Source of the DNA: Rossellomorea sp. BNER
Lineage (GTDB): Bacteria > Bacillota > Bacilli > Bacillales > Bacillaceae_B
Assembly (NCBI GenBank): GCA_024213275.1
Contig: JANAVG010000004.1
Coordinates: 1-64,000 of the forward strand
Length of the DNA: 64,000 bases
Reading direction: 5' to 3'
In this document: positions 9,464-17,761 of the stretch, piece after piece
Position numbering within the stretch: the stretch's first letter is position 1
Layout of the letters: every line of letters starts with the position of its first letter
The notes under the pieces: generated by a model
Told to the model about the DNA's origin: nothing
The model's database searches: none
Seen by the model: the letters and a program-made list of their open reading frames with translations, nothing else
Made by a program: the position numbers and the translations under genes

Positions 9464-9533
9464 GGGGCTGTCCAAAAACCAAGGTGTCAGAAACCACAAT
9501 ATAGTGGTGCCGGACCCCTTTTTGGACAGCCCC
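9464..9533. repeat. Dispersed GGGCTGTCC hairpin repeat, copy A
   Basis: Perfect 15-bp arms (9464-9478/9519-9533) begin GGGGCTGTCC. The inside carries AAGGTGTCAG, an ACCAC/GTGGT pair (9493-9497/9504-9508) and CCGGACCCC, as in copies at 23500 and 39734. It lies between convergent genes, the RNase J paralogue and the minus-strand oxidoreductase, and a short T-run follows, so it may also terminate transcription. Confidence 0.85.
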
Positions 9534-9638
9534 TTTGTTGAACAAGATATAGAAAGTTCAATAATAAATTCTCCGATTGCTTATCCTTTACAATTAGACT
9601 TGAGGCCCAGACTAATTGCCTCTAACCCTCATTTGCTC

Positions 9639-10883
9639 CTACCCCATCTTCTCTCGAGGCACCTCACCATTATTTTTCGTGTAAAGACGACCCCAAAGCT
9701 CCTTCATTTTATTTCTCCCGTTATCAATTTCCGGATTAAATTGAATGGCCGCTTGTCGACGAACAGTACGGACGTTTTGTACTGCTTGTTGAAGCTGATG
9801 ATCGATTGTACCAGAACCTTTTCCTGCGTGCTTGGCGATGGATAGACCTGCGGCTGTTCCTTGTGCCATCGCAATTTTTCCGCTTTCGATCCCGGTGATA
9901 TTGCCAGCTACGAATAGTCCTTCGAGAGGGGTTTCCATTGTCTCGGAATGATGGGGCACATGGCCGCCAAGTTCAGGAACATATTGAAATGGGCATCCGG
10001 CAACAGCAGCAAGCTCTGCCAGCGGATATAAGCCGCCGGCAATACAAACAAAATCAGCGTCATAAATCGTTTCAGTGCCAGAAATAATATTTCCATTGGA
10101 ATCGATATCGGCAACACGCACTCCTTCTACTTTATCGGAACCGACAATTTCTAAGGCTGCTTTGCGAAGTTGAAGAGGGGTCCCGTTTACTTTCATTCCG
10201 TGTTTTGGATAGAAGTTCAACCCGATTTTTCTCATCCAGTCCTTTTTCATAAAGCGACTCCCGATTCGTAAAAGAGGCGATGGGGCGAGATGAGCAGCGT
10301 TTAAAAGCGACTTCATTACCTCTTCTGGTTCACCAGCTTTTTGACTAAGGTCATTTTTTTCAGGCAGTACAACTCGGTCAACATGGATGCCTGCCAGCTG
10401 TAATTCATTCAAAATTGCAAACGCTAAAATATTGGCGCCGATAATGATTCCTTTCTTGCCCACTTGGACGCGATGAACATTTGTCATTACCTGAGCGGCG
10501 CCAATTGACATCACACCAGGAAGAGTCCAGCCGGGAAGAGGGATAGGGTACTCGGCTGCTCCGGTAGCAACCAGTACAAAGGGTGCTTCAAGGATACCTG
10601 AGTTCGTATGTACATTCCAGAGAGGACCAACCTTTTCTAAATTGTAAACAGACACACCACAACGGATATCAACCGATAATTTTTTCGCTTCCTGGTGAAG
10701 ACGTTCTGATTCTTTTATTCCATTCCACCATTCACCAGAAGGTTCTTGATGAAGCTGTCCAAGCAATCTACCGCCTGGCTTCAAAAATTCATCTATGACC
10801 GTCACATGAAGACCAAAATCCGCACAGGCAATCGCTCCCGCTAATCCTGCTGGTCCGCCTCCGATTACGATGACATCGCTCAT
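9639..10883 (-). CDS. FAD/NAD(P)-dependent oxidoreductase subunit of a D-hydroxyproline/opine-type dehydrogenase
   Basis: 414 residues. The N-terminal FAD-binding motif is VIGGGPAGLAG (residues 6-16), followed by a second nucleotide-binding region near GKKGIIIGANILAF and a C-terminal FVAGNITGIESGKIA FAD motif. It resembles the HcnB/NoxA/OoxA and D-hydroxyproline dehydrogenase alpha subunits, which work with small 2Fe-2S partners. The next two genes upstream encode exactly those partners, with 4-bp overlaps, so the three are translationally coupled. The plus-strand DadA-like gene at 13407 is the probable catalytic subunit. The likely role is oxidation of D-hydroxyproline (or D-proline) to the pyrroline carboxylate, with electrons passed on to the respiratory chain. 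Confidence 0.8.
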   Translation of the reverse strand: MSDVIVIGGGPAGLAGAIACADFGLHVTVIDEFLKPGGRLLGQLHQEPSGEWWNGIKESERLHQEAKKLSVDIRCGVSVYNLEKVGPLWNVHTNSGILEAPFVLVATGAAEYPIPLPGWTLPGVMSIGAAQVMTNVHRVQVGKKGIIIGANILAFAILNELQLAGIHVDRVVLPEKNDLSQKAGEPEEVMKSLLNAAHLAPSPLLRIGSRFMKKDWMRKIGLNFYPKHGMKVNGTPLQLRKAALEIVGSDKVEGVRVADIDSNGNIISGTETIYDADFVCIAGGLYPLAELAAVAGCPFQYVPELGGHVPHHSETMETPLEGLFVAGNITGIESGKIAMAQGTAAGLSIAKHAGKGSGTIDHQLQQAVQNVRTVRRQAAIQFNPEIDNGRNKMKELWGRLYTKNNGEVPREKMG

Positions 10884-11212
10884 CGCTGTTCCACCATCCT
10901 TTTAACAATATTCGGATGCTGTTTTCCGCTTTCAACCACCATGTTTTTTTCTACAGCCGTTAGACAGGCTCTTACGTTCGCTTGATCATTGACCGTTACA
11001 CGACACTCCATGCAATGGCCGATATTGCAATAAATGCCCCGGGGTGTGCCCGTTTCTTCGTGAACACGCAGATTCCTGATCCCGTTTGCTAATAGGGCAG
11101 CGGCAATTGTTTCGTTTTCATAAGCTTTATAGGTATTTCCATCAAACTGAAAGGATATGATATCTCTATCTTCTACTTTCCCTAAAATCGGATGATCGAT
11201 AATTCTAGTCAT
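10880..11212 (-). CDS. 2Fe-2S ferredoxin-like subunit
   Basis: 110 residues, Fer2_4 type (HcnA/SoxA N-terminal-like). Four cysteines are spaced as a plant-type 2Fe-2S centre: Cys62, Cys67, Cys70 and Cys83 in YCNIGHCMEC and RAC. It passes electrons between flavin subunits of the dehydrogenase. Its end overlaps the FAD subunit start and its start overlaps the preceding BFD-like gene, each by 4 bp. Confidence 0.85.
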   Translation of the reverse strand: MTRIIDHPILGKVEDRDIISFQFDGNTYKAYENETIAAALLANGIRNLRVHEETGTPRGIYCNIGHCMECRVTVNDQANVRACLTAVEKNMVVESGKQHPNIVKRMVEQR

Positions 11213-11481
11213 GGCTTTTCACCTACTGTCCCAAATGTCACCGGCCGAATGGGCGGCTGGTATTTTAAGGGGATATCACCAGGTGACAGATCAGAAGTGA
11301 CACTTTCAATGATTCTATCCAATGCCATCCTGCATGTACGTCCACCACAAAAGCCCATACCGGCTCTTGTTCTTAATTTCAATTCCCTTGCCGTGCATTT
11401 ATGTTCTTCTACGGTTGATTGAAGTTGACCATATGTCACTTCTTCGCAACGACAAATCACGATTTTTTCACTAGTTGCCAT
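11209..11481 (-). CDS. BFD-like 2Fe-2S protein, first gene of the dehydrogenase operon
   Basis: 90 residues with the bacterioferritin-associated-ferredoxin-like cysteine pattern: Cys10 and Cys12 (ICRCEE) plus Cys45 and Cys50 (GFCGGRTC). In related opine and D-hydroxyproline oxidases this domain is either fused to the large FAD subunit or a separate small protein, as here. A G-rich Shine-Dalgarno (rc of 11489-11494) precedes ATG 11481. A sigma-54 type promoter lies just upstream (11521-11536). The C-terminal 25 residues (PPIRPVTFGTVGEKP) are proline-rich and unstructured-looking. Confidence 0.82.
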   Translation of the reverse strand: MATSEKIVICRCEEVTYGQLQSTVEEHKCTARELKLRTRAGMGFCGGRTCRMALDRIIESVTSDLSPGDIPLKYQPPIRPVTFGTVGEKP

Positions 11482-11520
11482 TTGATTTCCCCCTCGATTT
11501 GCATTCTATTAAAATACTAT

Positions 11521-11536
11521 GCAAAAAACGTACCAA
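11521..11536 (-). promoter_or_regulatory. Sigma-54 (-24/-12) promoter of the dehydrogenase operon
   Basis: Read on the minus strand: TTGGTAC-GTTTT-TTGCAT, with GG and GC exactly 10 bases apart (GG at 11533-11534, GC at 11521-11522). It is close to the consensus TGGCAC-N5-TTGC. It is correctly placed about 40 bp before the start at 11481. The sigma-54 activator gene ends immediately upstream. A TTGTATAA half-site (11580-11587) inside the activator's 3' end could be an activator site. Confidence 0.75.
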
Positions 11537-11551
11537 CTTAGAGGAGGATGG

Positions 11552-13237
11552 TTAATTTATGCCGAGACGCTTCAATCTATTGTATAAAGTGGCTCTTGTT
11601 ACACCAAGTTGTTTCGCGCATTCCAATTTGTTCCCATTCACAATTTTCAAGGCTCTCTTAATGACTTTTCGCTCGTAATGATTCAGTTCTTCTTGGAGAG
11701 GTAAGATGACCTCATCACCCTCTTTTAAGGTATTCGAAGAAATCATCAGGTTGTGATTGTGATCGTGATCGTGGCTGATAGGGTTCTCGTTAAAGGGCAA
11801 ATAATCTTTTCTGATGACACCGTCTGTTGCAAAGACAACGAGTCGTTCCGCTACATTGCGAAGTTCTCGAATATTACCAGGCCAATCATAACGAAGCATG
11901 TCCTGCATGACTTGGGGTGAAAACTCATGAATAGGACGTTGATACCGTAGGGCAAAATCATTTAGAAAATAATGCGTTAATTCAATAATATCTTCTTGCC
12001 GTTCCCTTAGAGGCGGGATATGAAGACTCACGACATTTAAGCGATAATATAAATCCTCACGAAACTCCCCTTTTTTCATTAATTCTTGCAAATCACGGTT
12101 TGTGGCTGCAATAATCCGGAAATCAATATCAATTTCCTTCTCACCGCCAACACGGTAATATTTCCTATCCTGAAGCACCCGGAGTAATTTAACCTGCATT
12201 TCAAGCGGCATTTCACCGATTTCATCGAGAAATAGAGTACCCCCTTTTGCTAGTTCGACCTTTCCCTTTTTCCCTTTTTGGTCGGCACCGGAGAAGGCAC
12301 CACGTTCATATCCGAATAACTCACTTTCAAATAAAGATGCGGGAATCGCACCGCAATTAATAGAAATAAAAGGAGCTTGCGGTTTCTCACTAGCTTCATG
12401 AATCGCTTTGGCAAACACTTCTTTTCCGACTCCACTTTCACCTAAGATGAGGACCGTTGATTTCACAGAACACACTTTTCTAGCTAAATGAATCGTTCTT
12501 TGTAAGGCCGCGCTCTTTCCTTTAATGAGATTAAACGGATCGGAGGAGTCCTTATATTTAGCGACTTCTTGCTCCAAACGGTGCATTTCATTGGACATGT
12601 GAAATAGTTTTTTATTAAGGACGACTTGATTCGTGACATCGGTTTCTGATACGACCGCCCCAATAATATCGCCGTCAAAATAAACAGGATTGGAATTAAT
12701 TAAGACAAACAAATCAGAACGAGGCTGGTGATGTTGACCCCCGATGCTTTTTCCTTCATGAAGGGATTGCAAGATTTCTAGTTTCGTATGGTCAAAAAAC
12801 TCAGTAATAGGCCGTCCGATTATATCTTGATGGTTGACTGAGAAGATTTTTTTGGCACCCTCTGTCCAAGTGCGGACACGCTCATCGGCATCAATGACCG
12901 TGACAGAGGAATCAGTCGTTTGGATGACCGTTTCATAAAAGGCCTTTAATTGATGGTAAAAAGTATGAAGAAGGTGGATCATTTGTGTCGCTGATATGCA
13001 GCCGACAAGGTGTTTGTTGGGACCAAGAATAGCCACATGGGAATGATGATGGAACGCTTGAATTAAAGTATCGAATGAATCATTTTCATATATGACTTTG
13101 CATGGAAGCTTTGTATTCGCAGAGGAACAATAATAAAATTCTCCCTTATTCTCTTCAATGAAATTCCTATCTGCAGATATATTCAATAGATTCCGGTTAA
13201 CCATGGTTTTAATCGAAGGTAAGGAAAACACACTCAT
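11552..13237 (-). CDS. Sigma-54-dependent activator, CBS-like/PAS/AAA+/Fis-HTH
   Basis: 561 residues. In order: a single CBS-like region (about 10-92), a PAS domain (about 98-205), an AAA+ domain with Walker A GESGVGKE (266-273), the sigma-54 contact loop GAFSGA (313-318; consensus GAFTGA) and Walker B TLFLDE (334-339), a histidine-rich linker (HDHDHNHN) and a Fis-type HTH (about 535-561, [16 protein letters not shown]). AGGAGG is only 2 bases from ATG 13237 but 8 from the in-frame GTG 13231, so either may start it. It lies between two operons, each with a -24/-12 promoter. The architecture resembles PrdR, the proline-responsive activator of clostridia. It probably senses proline or hydroxyproline. 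Confidence 0.9.
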   Translation of the reverse strand: MSVFSLPSIKTMVNRNLLNISADRNFIEENKGEFYYCSSANTKLPCKVIYENDSFDTLIQAFHHHSHVAILGPNKHLVGCISATQMIHLLHTFYHQLKAFYETVIQTTDSSVTVIDADERVRTWTEGAKKIFSVNHQDIIGRPITEFFDHTKLEILQSLHEGKSIGGQHHQPRSDLFVLINSNPVYFDGDIIGAVVSETDVTNQVVLNKKLFHMSNEMHRLEQEVAKYKDSSDPFNLIKGKSAALQRTIHLARKVCSVKSTVLILGESGVGKEVFAKAIHEASEKPQAPFISINCGAIPASLFESELFGYERGAFSGADQKGKKGKVELAKGGTLFLDEIGEMPLEMQVKLLRVLQDRKYYRVGGEKEIDIDFRIIAATNRDLQELMKKGEFREDLYYRLNVVSLHIPPLRERQEDIIELTHYFLNDFALRYQRPIHEFSPQVMQDMLRYDWPGNIRELRNVAERLVVFATDGVIRKDYLPFNENPISHDHDHNHNLMISSNTLKEGDEVILPLQEELNHYERKVIKRALKIVNGNKLECAKQLGVTRATLYNRLKRLGIN

Positions 13238-13248
13238 ATCCTCCTAGC

Positions 13249-13297
13249 GTGTAAAAATTTATAAACACTGTAAAAATTATTATACACGAGTGTATAA
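13249..13297. promoter_or_regulatory. Candidate upstream activating sequences
   Basis: A perfect palindrome TTATACAC-GA-GTGTATAA (13280-13297) and a second GTGT...ACAC inverted repeat (13249-13268) sit 50-100 bp upstream of the -24 element at 13347. This is the usual place for binding sites of a sigma-54 activator, and they also overlap the activator's own upstream region. Confidence 0.65.
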
Positions 13298-13346
13298 AAT
13301 ATTTGAAATATTTAAATAAATATATCGGAATCAGGATGAATTTTAT

Positions 13347-13364
13347 TTGGCACAGTAATTGCAT
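13347..13364 (+). promoter_or_regulatory. Sigma-54 (-24/-12) promoter of the racemase operon
   Basis: TTGGCAC-AGTAA-TTGCAT matches the consensus TGGCAC-N5-TTGC perfectly, with GG (13349-13350) and GC (13361-13362) 10 bases apart. The start codon follows 45 bp downstream, leaving room for a leader and the GGGGAGGAG ribosome binding site (13392-13400). Confidence 0.88.
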
Positions 13365-13406
13365 TAGTAAGGATGAAGCCTTTTTATAAGAGGGGAGGAG
13401 TATGAT

Positions 13407-14582
13407 GTGAAACACTGTGACGTTTTAGTCATTGGTGGGGGGATTATTGGCTGTTCAATTGCCTATTATGCTTCTAAATATGGGAGGGACGTAACGATCA
13501 TTGAAAAAGGGGAATTTGTCAGTGGTACGTCTTCACGATGTGATGGAAATATATTGGCCATTGATAAAGACCCGGGTTTTGATAGTCAGATGTCGTTATT
13601 TAGTCAAAATTTAGTGGATGAATTAAGCAAAGAGTTGGAACACTCTTTTGAATATCGGGCTCCAGGAAGCATTCTCGTTTGTGAGTCAGAGGAAGAAATG
13701 GAAGCGGCAAAGAAATGGGTAGACCGTCAAAAAGCGGCAGGATTGCCGTTCCGAATGCTTGATCGACAGGATATCCGGCAGGAGTCCCCATATTTTGCTG
13801 AGGACCTCTTAGGCGGTTTAGAATGTGCCACTGATTCCACTGTGAATCCTTATTTGCTTGCTTTCTCCCTTCTTGAGGAAGCTAAAAAGCAAGGAGCTAA
13901 AGCTTTGAAGCAAACGGAAGTCAAAGAAATGAAAAAGGATGAAAGTGGTTCATTTATAGTGGAAACATCAAACGGGGTTTTCAGCGCTGATCATGTCGTC
14001 AATGCAGCTGGGGTATGGGCACCCCGAATAGGAGAAATGCTTGAACTTTCGATTCCAATTGAACCGAGAAAAGGCCATATTATCGTTGCCTCAAGACAGC
14101 AGCATGTGGGATCCCGTAAAGTCATGGAGTTTGGTTACCTCATTTCTAAATTCGGTGGCGAGCGAAGTGTTGATCCGTTGACGGAAAAATATGGAGTCGC
14201 CCTTGTCTTTGAACCTACTGAAAGTCAAAATTTTTTGATCGGAAGCAGCAGGGAATTCGTTGGCTTTAATACGAAGGTAAACAATGAAATCATCCAATGT
14301 ATTGCGAACCGGGCCATTCGGTTTTATCCAAAAATGGCGGATATGATGCTAATTCGTTCGTACGCAGGTTTGCGTCCTTGGACAGAAGACCACTTGCCAA
14401 TCGTTTCGCGGGTGGATGAAATTCCAAATTATTATATTGCAGCTGGCCATGAAGGGGACGGCATTAGCCTTGCAGCTGTTACGGGAAAAATGATTGAAGA
14501 ACTCATTAATGATAAAGAAACATCCATACCCGTAGAACCGCTTAGCTTTAACCGTTTTACAGGAAAGGTGATGAGCAGATGA
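13407..14582 (+). CDS. FAD-dependent D-amino-acid dehydrogenase (DadA/HcnC-like), putative D-hydroxyproline dehydrogenase subunit
   Basis: 391 residues, DAO superfamily. The N-terminal VIGGGIIGCSIAYYAS motif (8-23) binds FAD. A central substrate domain and a C-terminal YIAAGHEGDGISLA motif complete the fold. The start is GTG 13407, 6 bases after GGGGAGGAG; a nearby ATG is out of frame. It is the first gene behind a sigma-54 promoter and overlaps the racemase gene by 4 bp. With the minus-strand FAD and Fe-S subunits it matches the multi-subunit opine/D-hydroxyproline dehydrogenases. In Hyp catabolism this step oxidises cis-4-hydroxy-D-proline to the pyrroline carboxylate. D-proline is an alternative substrate. 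Confidence 0.82.
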   Translation: MKHCDVLVIGGGIIGCSIAYYASKYGRDVTIIEKGEFVSGTSSRCDGNILAIDKDPGFDSQMSLFSQNLVDELSKELEHSFEYRAPGSILVCESEEEMEAAKKWVDRQKAAGLPFRMLDRQDIRQESPYFAEDLLGGLECATDSTVNPYLLAFSLLEEAKKQGAKALKQTEVKEMKKDESGSFIVETSNGVFSADHVVNAAGVWAPRIGEMLELSIPIEPRKGHIIVASRQQHVGSRKVMEFGYLISKFGGERSVDPLTEKYGVALVFEPTESQNFLIGSSREFVGFNTKVNNEIIQCIANRAIRFYPKMADMMLIRSYAGLRPWTEDHLPIVSRVDEIPNYYIAAGHEGDGISLAAVTGKMIEELINDKETSIPVEPLSFNRFTGKVMSR

Positions 14583-15616
14583 GGGCACAAAGAGTGTTTA
14601 CAACGATTGATACACATACAGGTGGCAATCCTACGAGGACGTTAATCAGTGGACTCCCGAAACTAAAAGGGAAAACGATGTCTGATAAAATGCTCGATAT
14701 GAAAAAGGAGTATGACTGGATTCGTAAACTACTAATGAATGAACCGAGAGGCCATGATGTAATGTCTGGGGCTTTGCTAACCGATCCTTGTCATCCAGAA
14801 GCAGACATTGGCGTCATTTTTATCGAAACGGGCGGTTATTTGCCTATGTGCGGCCATGACACCATTGGTGTGTGTACGGCATTAGTTGAATCTGGGCTGA
14901 TCCCTATTCAGGAGCCCGTTACTTCATTAAAACTGGATACACCTGCTGGACTGGTCAAAGTGGATATTTCCGTAGAAGGTGGAAAAGCAAAGGCAGTATC
15001 TTTTTGCAATATCCCGGCGTTTTTATTGAAAAGTGTTTCGGTGGATGTTGAGGGAATTGGACTTGTCCATGCAGATATTGCCTATGGTGGTAACTTCTAC
15101 GCCATCATTGACGCTAAGTCGGTTGGATTGGATTTAATTCCAGAGAATGCCTCTTACATAATCGAAAAAGCGATAGACATTAGAAATCACATCAATCAAG
15201 TAGAAGAAATTGTTCATCCGCAATATCCATTCATCCGAGGATTAACCCATGTTGAATTTTTTACCGAACCGACCCAGGAAGAAGCAGATGTGAAAAATAC
15301 CGTCGTTGTTCCCCCAGGTGGAATCGATCGTTCTCCTTGTGGGACGGGGACTTCAGCAAAGTTAGCTGTGCTATATGCCAAGCAAGGAATCTCGATTGGG
15401 GAAGAATTTGTTCATGAAAGCATTGTAGGTTCCCTATTTCGAGGGCATGTCCTGGAAACAACGGATGTAGGAGGCGTGCAGGCTGTAGTGACAAATATTA
15501 CGGGATCTGCCTGGCTGATGGGGATGCACAGGTTTTTCTACCATGAGGAAGATCCGCTTAAAGAAGGGTTTCTTCTGATTCCCCCGATGGAGCATGAAAC
15601 GGAGGAAGTGAAATGA
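14579..15616 (+). CDS. Proline racemase / 4-hydroxyproline 2-epimerase
   Basis: 345 residues. Both catalytic cysteines are present: Cys91 in PMCGHDTIG and Cys254 in DRSPCGTGTSA. This separates it from the trans-3-hydroxyproline dehydratases, which have Thr at the second site. It interconverts trans-4-hydroxy-L-proline and cis-4-hydroxy-D-proline, or L- and D-proline. The operon with a D-amino-acid dehydrogenase and a DapA-family deaminase favours the hydroxyproline epimerase. The start overlaps the dadA-like stop (ATGA), and the stop overlaps the next gene in the same way, so translation is coupled. Confidence 0.88.
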   Translation: MRAQRVFTTIDTHTGGNPTRTLISGLPKLKGKTMSDKMLDMKKEYDWIRKLLMNEPRGHDVMSGALLTDPCHPEADIGVIFIETGGYLPMCGHDTIGVCTALVESGLIPIQEPVTSLKLDTPAGLVKVDISVEGGKAKAVSFCNIPAFLLKSVSVDVEGIGLVHADIAYGGNFYAIIDAKSVGLDLIPENASYIIEKAIDIRNHINQVEEIVHPQYPFIRGLTHVEFFTEPTQEEADVKNTVVVPPGGIDRSPCGTGTSAKLAVLYAKQGISIGEEFVHESIVGSLFRGHVLETTDVGGVQAVVTNITGSAWLMGMHRFFYHEEDPLKEGFLLIPPMEHETEEVK

Positions 15617-16566
15617 AGATTCAAAGAGTCTACTCGACGACAGATGTACACGTAGCTGGTGAGGCGTTTCGAATAATTAAAGAGGCCCCATTCATCCGGT
15701 ATCAGAGTTTAGAAGAGTTATATGAACAGTTTCCGCGTGTGTTTGCAGACGAGATCCCATTATTATTGAACGAACCCCGTGGATTTGCTGGCTTAAATGG
15801 CTGCCTTGTTGTTCCCCCCATTAGCCGAGAAGCAGATGTAGCGGTGTTATTTTTCAATCACGAAGGAACGGTTCGATTTCAATACGGTGGGATTGTGGCT
15901 GTCATAACCGCTTTACTAGAATGTGGTCAACTTCGCCATAGAACATCAAATCAATACAAAATTGAAACCGTCAGTGGGGAAATCACTGTTACAGCGACGA
16001 TGGAAAAGGAAGAAGTTGTTTCCGTCGAGGTAGAAAGTGAACCATGTCAAGTAGTTGAAATGAATATCCCATTGGCACATCCGGTTCTGAATACATCCTA
16101 TTCACTCGTACAAGCGGATGATTTATACGCTGTATTTCATAAACGGGATATTTCAACTGAGATTCGGGTAGAAGACCTAACGAATTTAAGAAAATGGGGA
16201 AAAACAGTGTGGGAAACACTTGGCCAGAATACGCTTGTTAAGGGAGCGATTCTATTAGATGACTCTCGTTTCGAAGAAGGCAGAATCAAAACGATCACTT
16301 TCCGTGGTGACCAATTTATTTTGCGTTCACCAGGCTTCGGACCAACAATGGCTTGTTATACAAGCTTACTTTCTAAAAGCGGATGGAGTAGCGGTTCAGC
16401 CTTAGCAAATGAAAGTATTTTTGGTAGCCAGTTAGAAGTTCAAGTAGCCAAACAGATAGAGAGTGGATATCAGTATAGGGTGAAAAGCCGAGGCTTCATT
16501 ACAGGAATTCAGACTTTTGTGCTTGATCCTACCGATCCATTACCTGCTGGATTTTTATTAAAATAA
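15613..16566 (+). CDS. Proline-racemase-family protein lacking both catalytic cysteines
   Basis: 317 residues. The fold is recognisable from its start (MKIQRVYSTTDVHVAGEAFR, parallel to MRAQRVFTTIDTHTGGNPTR in the preceding gene), LLNEPRGFAG and the end DPLPAGFLL. Tyr91 (RFQYGGIVAV) replaces the first catalytic Cys, and Gly241 (LRSPGFGPTMA) replaces the second. The gene is open throughout with an overlapping ATGA start, so it is not decaying. Without the two-cysteine machinery it should not racemise proline. It could be a regulatory or binding partner of the active racemase, a lyase/isomerase with altered chemistry, or a member of an uncharacterised subfamily. Confidence 0.85.
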   Translation: MKIQRVYSTTDVHVAGEAFRIIKEAPFIRYQSLEELYEQFPRVFADEIPLLLNEPRGFAGLNGCLVVPPISREADVAVLFFNHEGTVRFQYGGIVAVITALLECGQLRHRTSNQYKIETVSGEITVTATMEKEEVVSVEVESEPCQVVEMNIPLAHPVLNTSYSLVQADDLYAVFHKRDISTEIRVEDLTNLRKWGKTVWETLGQNTLVKGAILLDDSRFEEGRIKTITFRGDQFILRSPGFGPTMACYTSLLSKSGWSSGSALANESIFGSQLEVQVAKQIESGYQYRVKSRGFITGIQTFVLDPTDPLPAGFLLK

Positions 16567-16620
16567 TTTCTAAAAAACGTTCTCACAATTTAGTAGATTG
16601 TGTGACTTTTGATAAATAAA

Positions 16621-16771
16621 GGCTCTTTTCTTAAACTTTGTAGCTTTTGACCCTAAAGAGCGATGCTTTAGTTAGTTATTCTTAAAAATTCAAGATGATT
16701 TTTAAGAAAAGAGCCCCGAAATCTTGATTAGATTAATTACGAAAAAAACAACAATCTTTGCGAAAACAGAC
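16621..16771. repeat. Dispersed long-hairpin repeat, family 2, copy 1
   Basis: The left arm (16621-16648, GGCTCTTTTCTTAAACTTTG...) can pair imperfectly with the right arm (16744-16771, AACAACAATCTTTGCG...). It can also pair perfectly over 15 bp with an internal segment (16701-16715). The same arm sequences recur at 41262-41422. It fills the gap between the racemase-like gene and the DapA-family gene, so it may terminate or attenuate the sigma-54 transcript. Confidence 0.75.
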
Positions 16772-16800
16772 TAAATAAAAACTAATAGGAGGAACTAAAA

Positions 16801-17697
16801 ATGACAACAATTAGAGGAGCTTACCCAGTATTAATTACACCGATGACAGAGGAGCAGAAGGTCGATTGGGCTGGAGTAAAAAATAATGTGAACTATTTTC
16901 TAGACCAAGGGGTTGCCGGCATCACCATCAACGGGAGCACAGGAGAGTTTGTCAGTTTATCAAAAGAAGAAAAATTCCAAATGGTTGAAACGGTTTTAAA
17001 AGAAGTAAATGGCCGTCTTCCTGTTATTGTGGGAACCGCTGCAGAAACAACAAAAGAAACGATTGAATACACGAAGCAAGCGGAAGCGTATGGTGCTGAT
17101 GCTGCCTTAATCATTAACTCGTATTACTGCAAACCAAAAGAAGAAGAAATTTACTTTCATTTTAAAGAAGTATCCAATGCCGTAAATCTACCGATTATGC
17201 TGTACAACAATCCTTTTACATCTGGAGTAGATATGAGCACAGAATTGATGCTGAAAATCGGAAAAGAGTGTGAGAGAGTGACACATATTAAGGAATCAAG
17301 CGGAGATATCCGTAAAGTAAGAGACCTTGCTAGACAAGGGAAAGGGGATTTTGAAGTTTTCTGCGGGGCAGAAGAATTAGTGATGGAGTCGTACTTAGTC
17401 GGAGCGACAGGCTGGATTTCCGTTGCAGGAAACATCGTACCGAAGCTCGTGACGGACATGTACCAACATTACCAAAAAGGTGAGCTAGAAGAAGCTTGGG
17501 CTATCAATGACCGCATTCTTCCACTTTGTACATTCCTTGAAGGGTCAGGGAAATACGTGCAAATTGTGAAGCGTGCGATGGAGCTGAATGGACAGGCAGG
17601 AGGTCCTTCCCGCTATCCTCGATTAGGACTCACACCTGAAGAAGATCAAAACTTGAAAGATATTTTATCTAATTTATCTGCTGTTTCACAAGCATAA
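16801..17697 (+). CDS. DapA-family lyase, likely pyrroline-4-hydroxy-2-carboxylate deaminase
   Basis: 298 residues, (beta/alpha)8 class I aldolase of the DHDPS/NAL superfamily. The Schiff-base Lys164 is in THIKESSGD, the catalytic Tyr135 in YNNP and the substrate-binding loop GSTGE at 45-49. In hydroxyproline catabolism the family member deaminates and dehydrates 1-pyrroline-4-hydroxy-2-carboxylate to 2,5-dioxopentanoate (2-oxoglutarate semialdehyde). The neighbours fit that step: epimerase and dehydrogenase upstream, semialdehyde dehydrogenase downstream. GGAGG lies 8 bases before ATG. A lysine-biosynthetic DapA would not be expected in this context. Confidence 0.85.
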   Translation: MTTIRGAYPVLITPMTEEQKVDWAGVKNNVNYFLDQGVAGITINGSTGEFVSLSKEEKFQMVETVLKEVNGRLPVIVGTAAETTKETIEYTKQAEAYGADAALIINSYYCKPKEEEIYFHFKEVSNAVNLPIMLYNNPFTSGVDMSTELMLKIGKECERVTHIKESSGDIRKVRDLARQGKGDFEVFCGAEELVMESYLVGATGWISVAGNIVPKLVTDMYQHYQKGELEEAWAINDRILPLCTFLEGSGKYVQIVKRAMELNGQAGGPSRYPRLGLTPEEDQNLKDILSNLSAVSQA

Positions 17698-17761
17698 AAG
17701 GATTTAAGGGAATGCTCTTTAGATTCCCTCCCAGTAAGGGATAAAAATGAAGGAGGAATGG

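Noticed and set aside
13401-13406. ATG codons just before the DadA-like GTG start
   Set aside because: They are out of frame and followed at once by TGA.
16801-17697. Lysine-biosynthetic DapA
   Set aside because: Fold and catalytic residues fit the whole superfamily, but the neighbours are hydroxyproline enzymes with no lysine or aspartate pathway genes.
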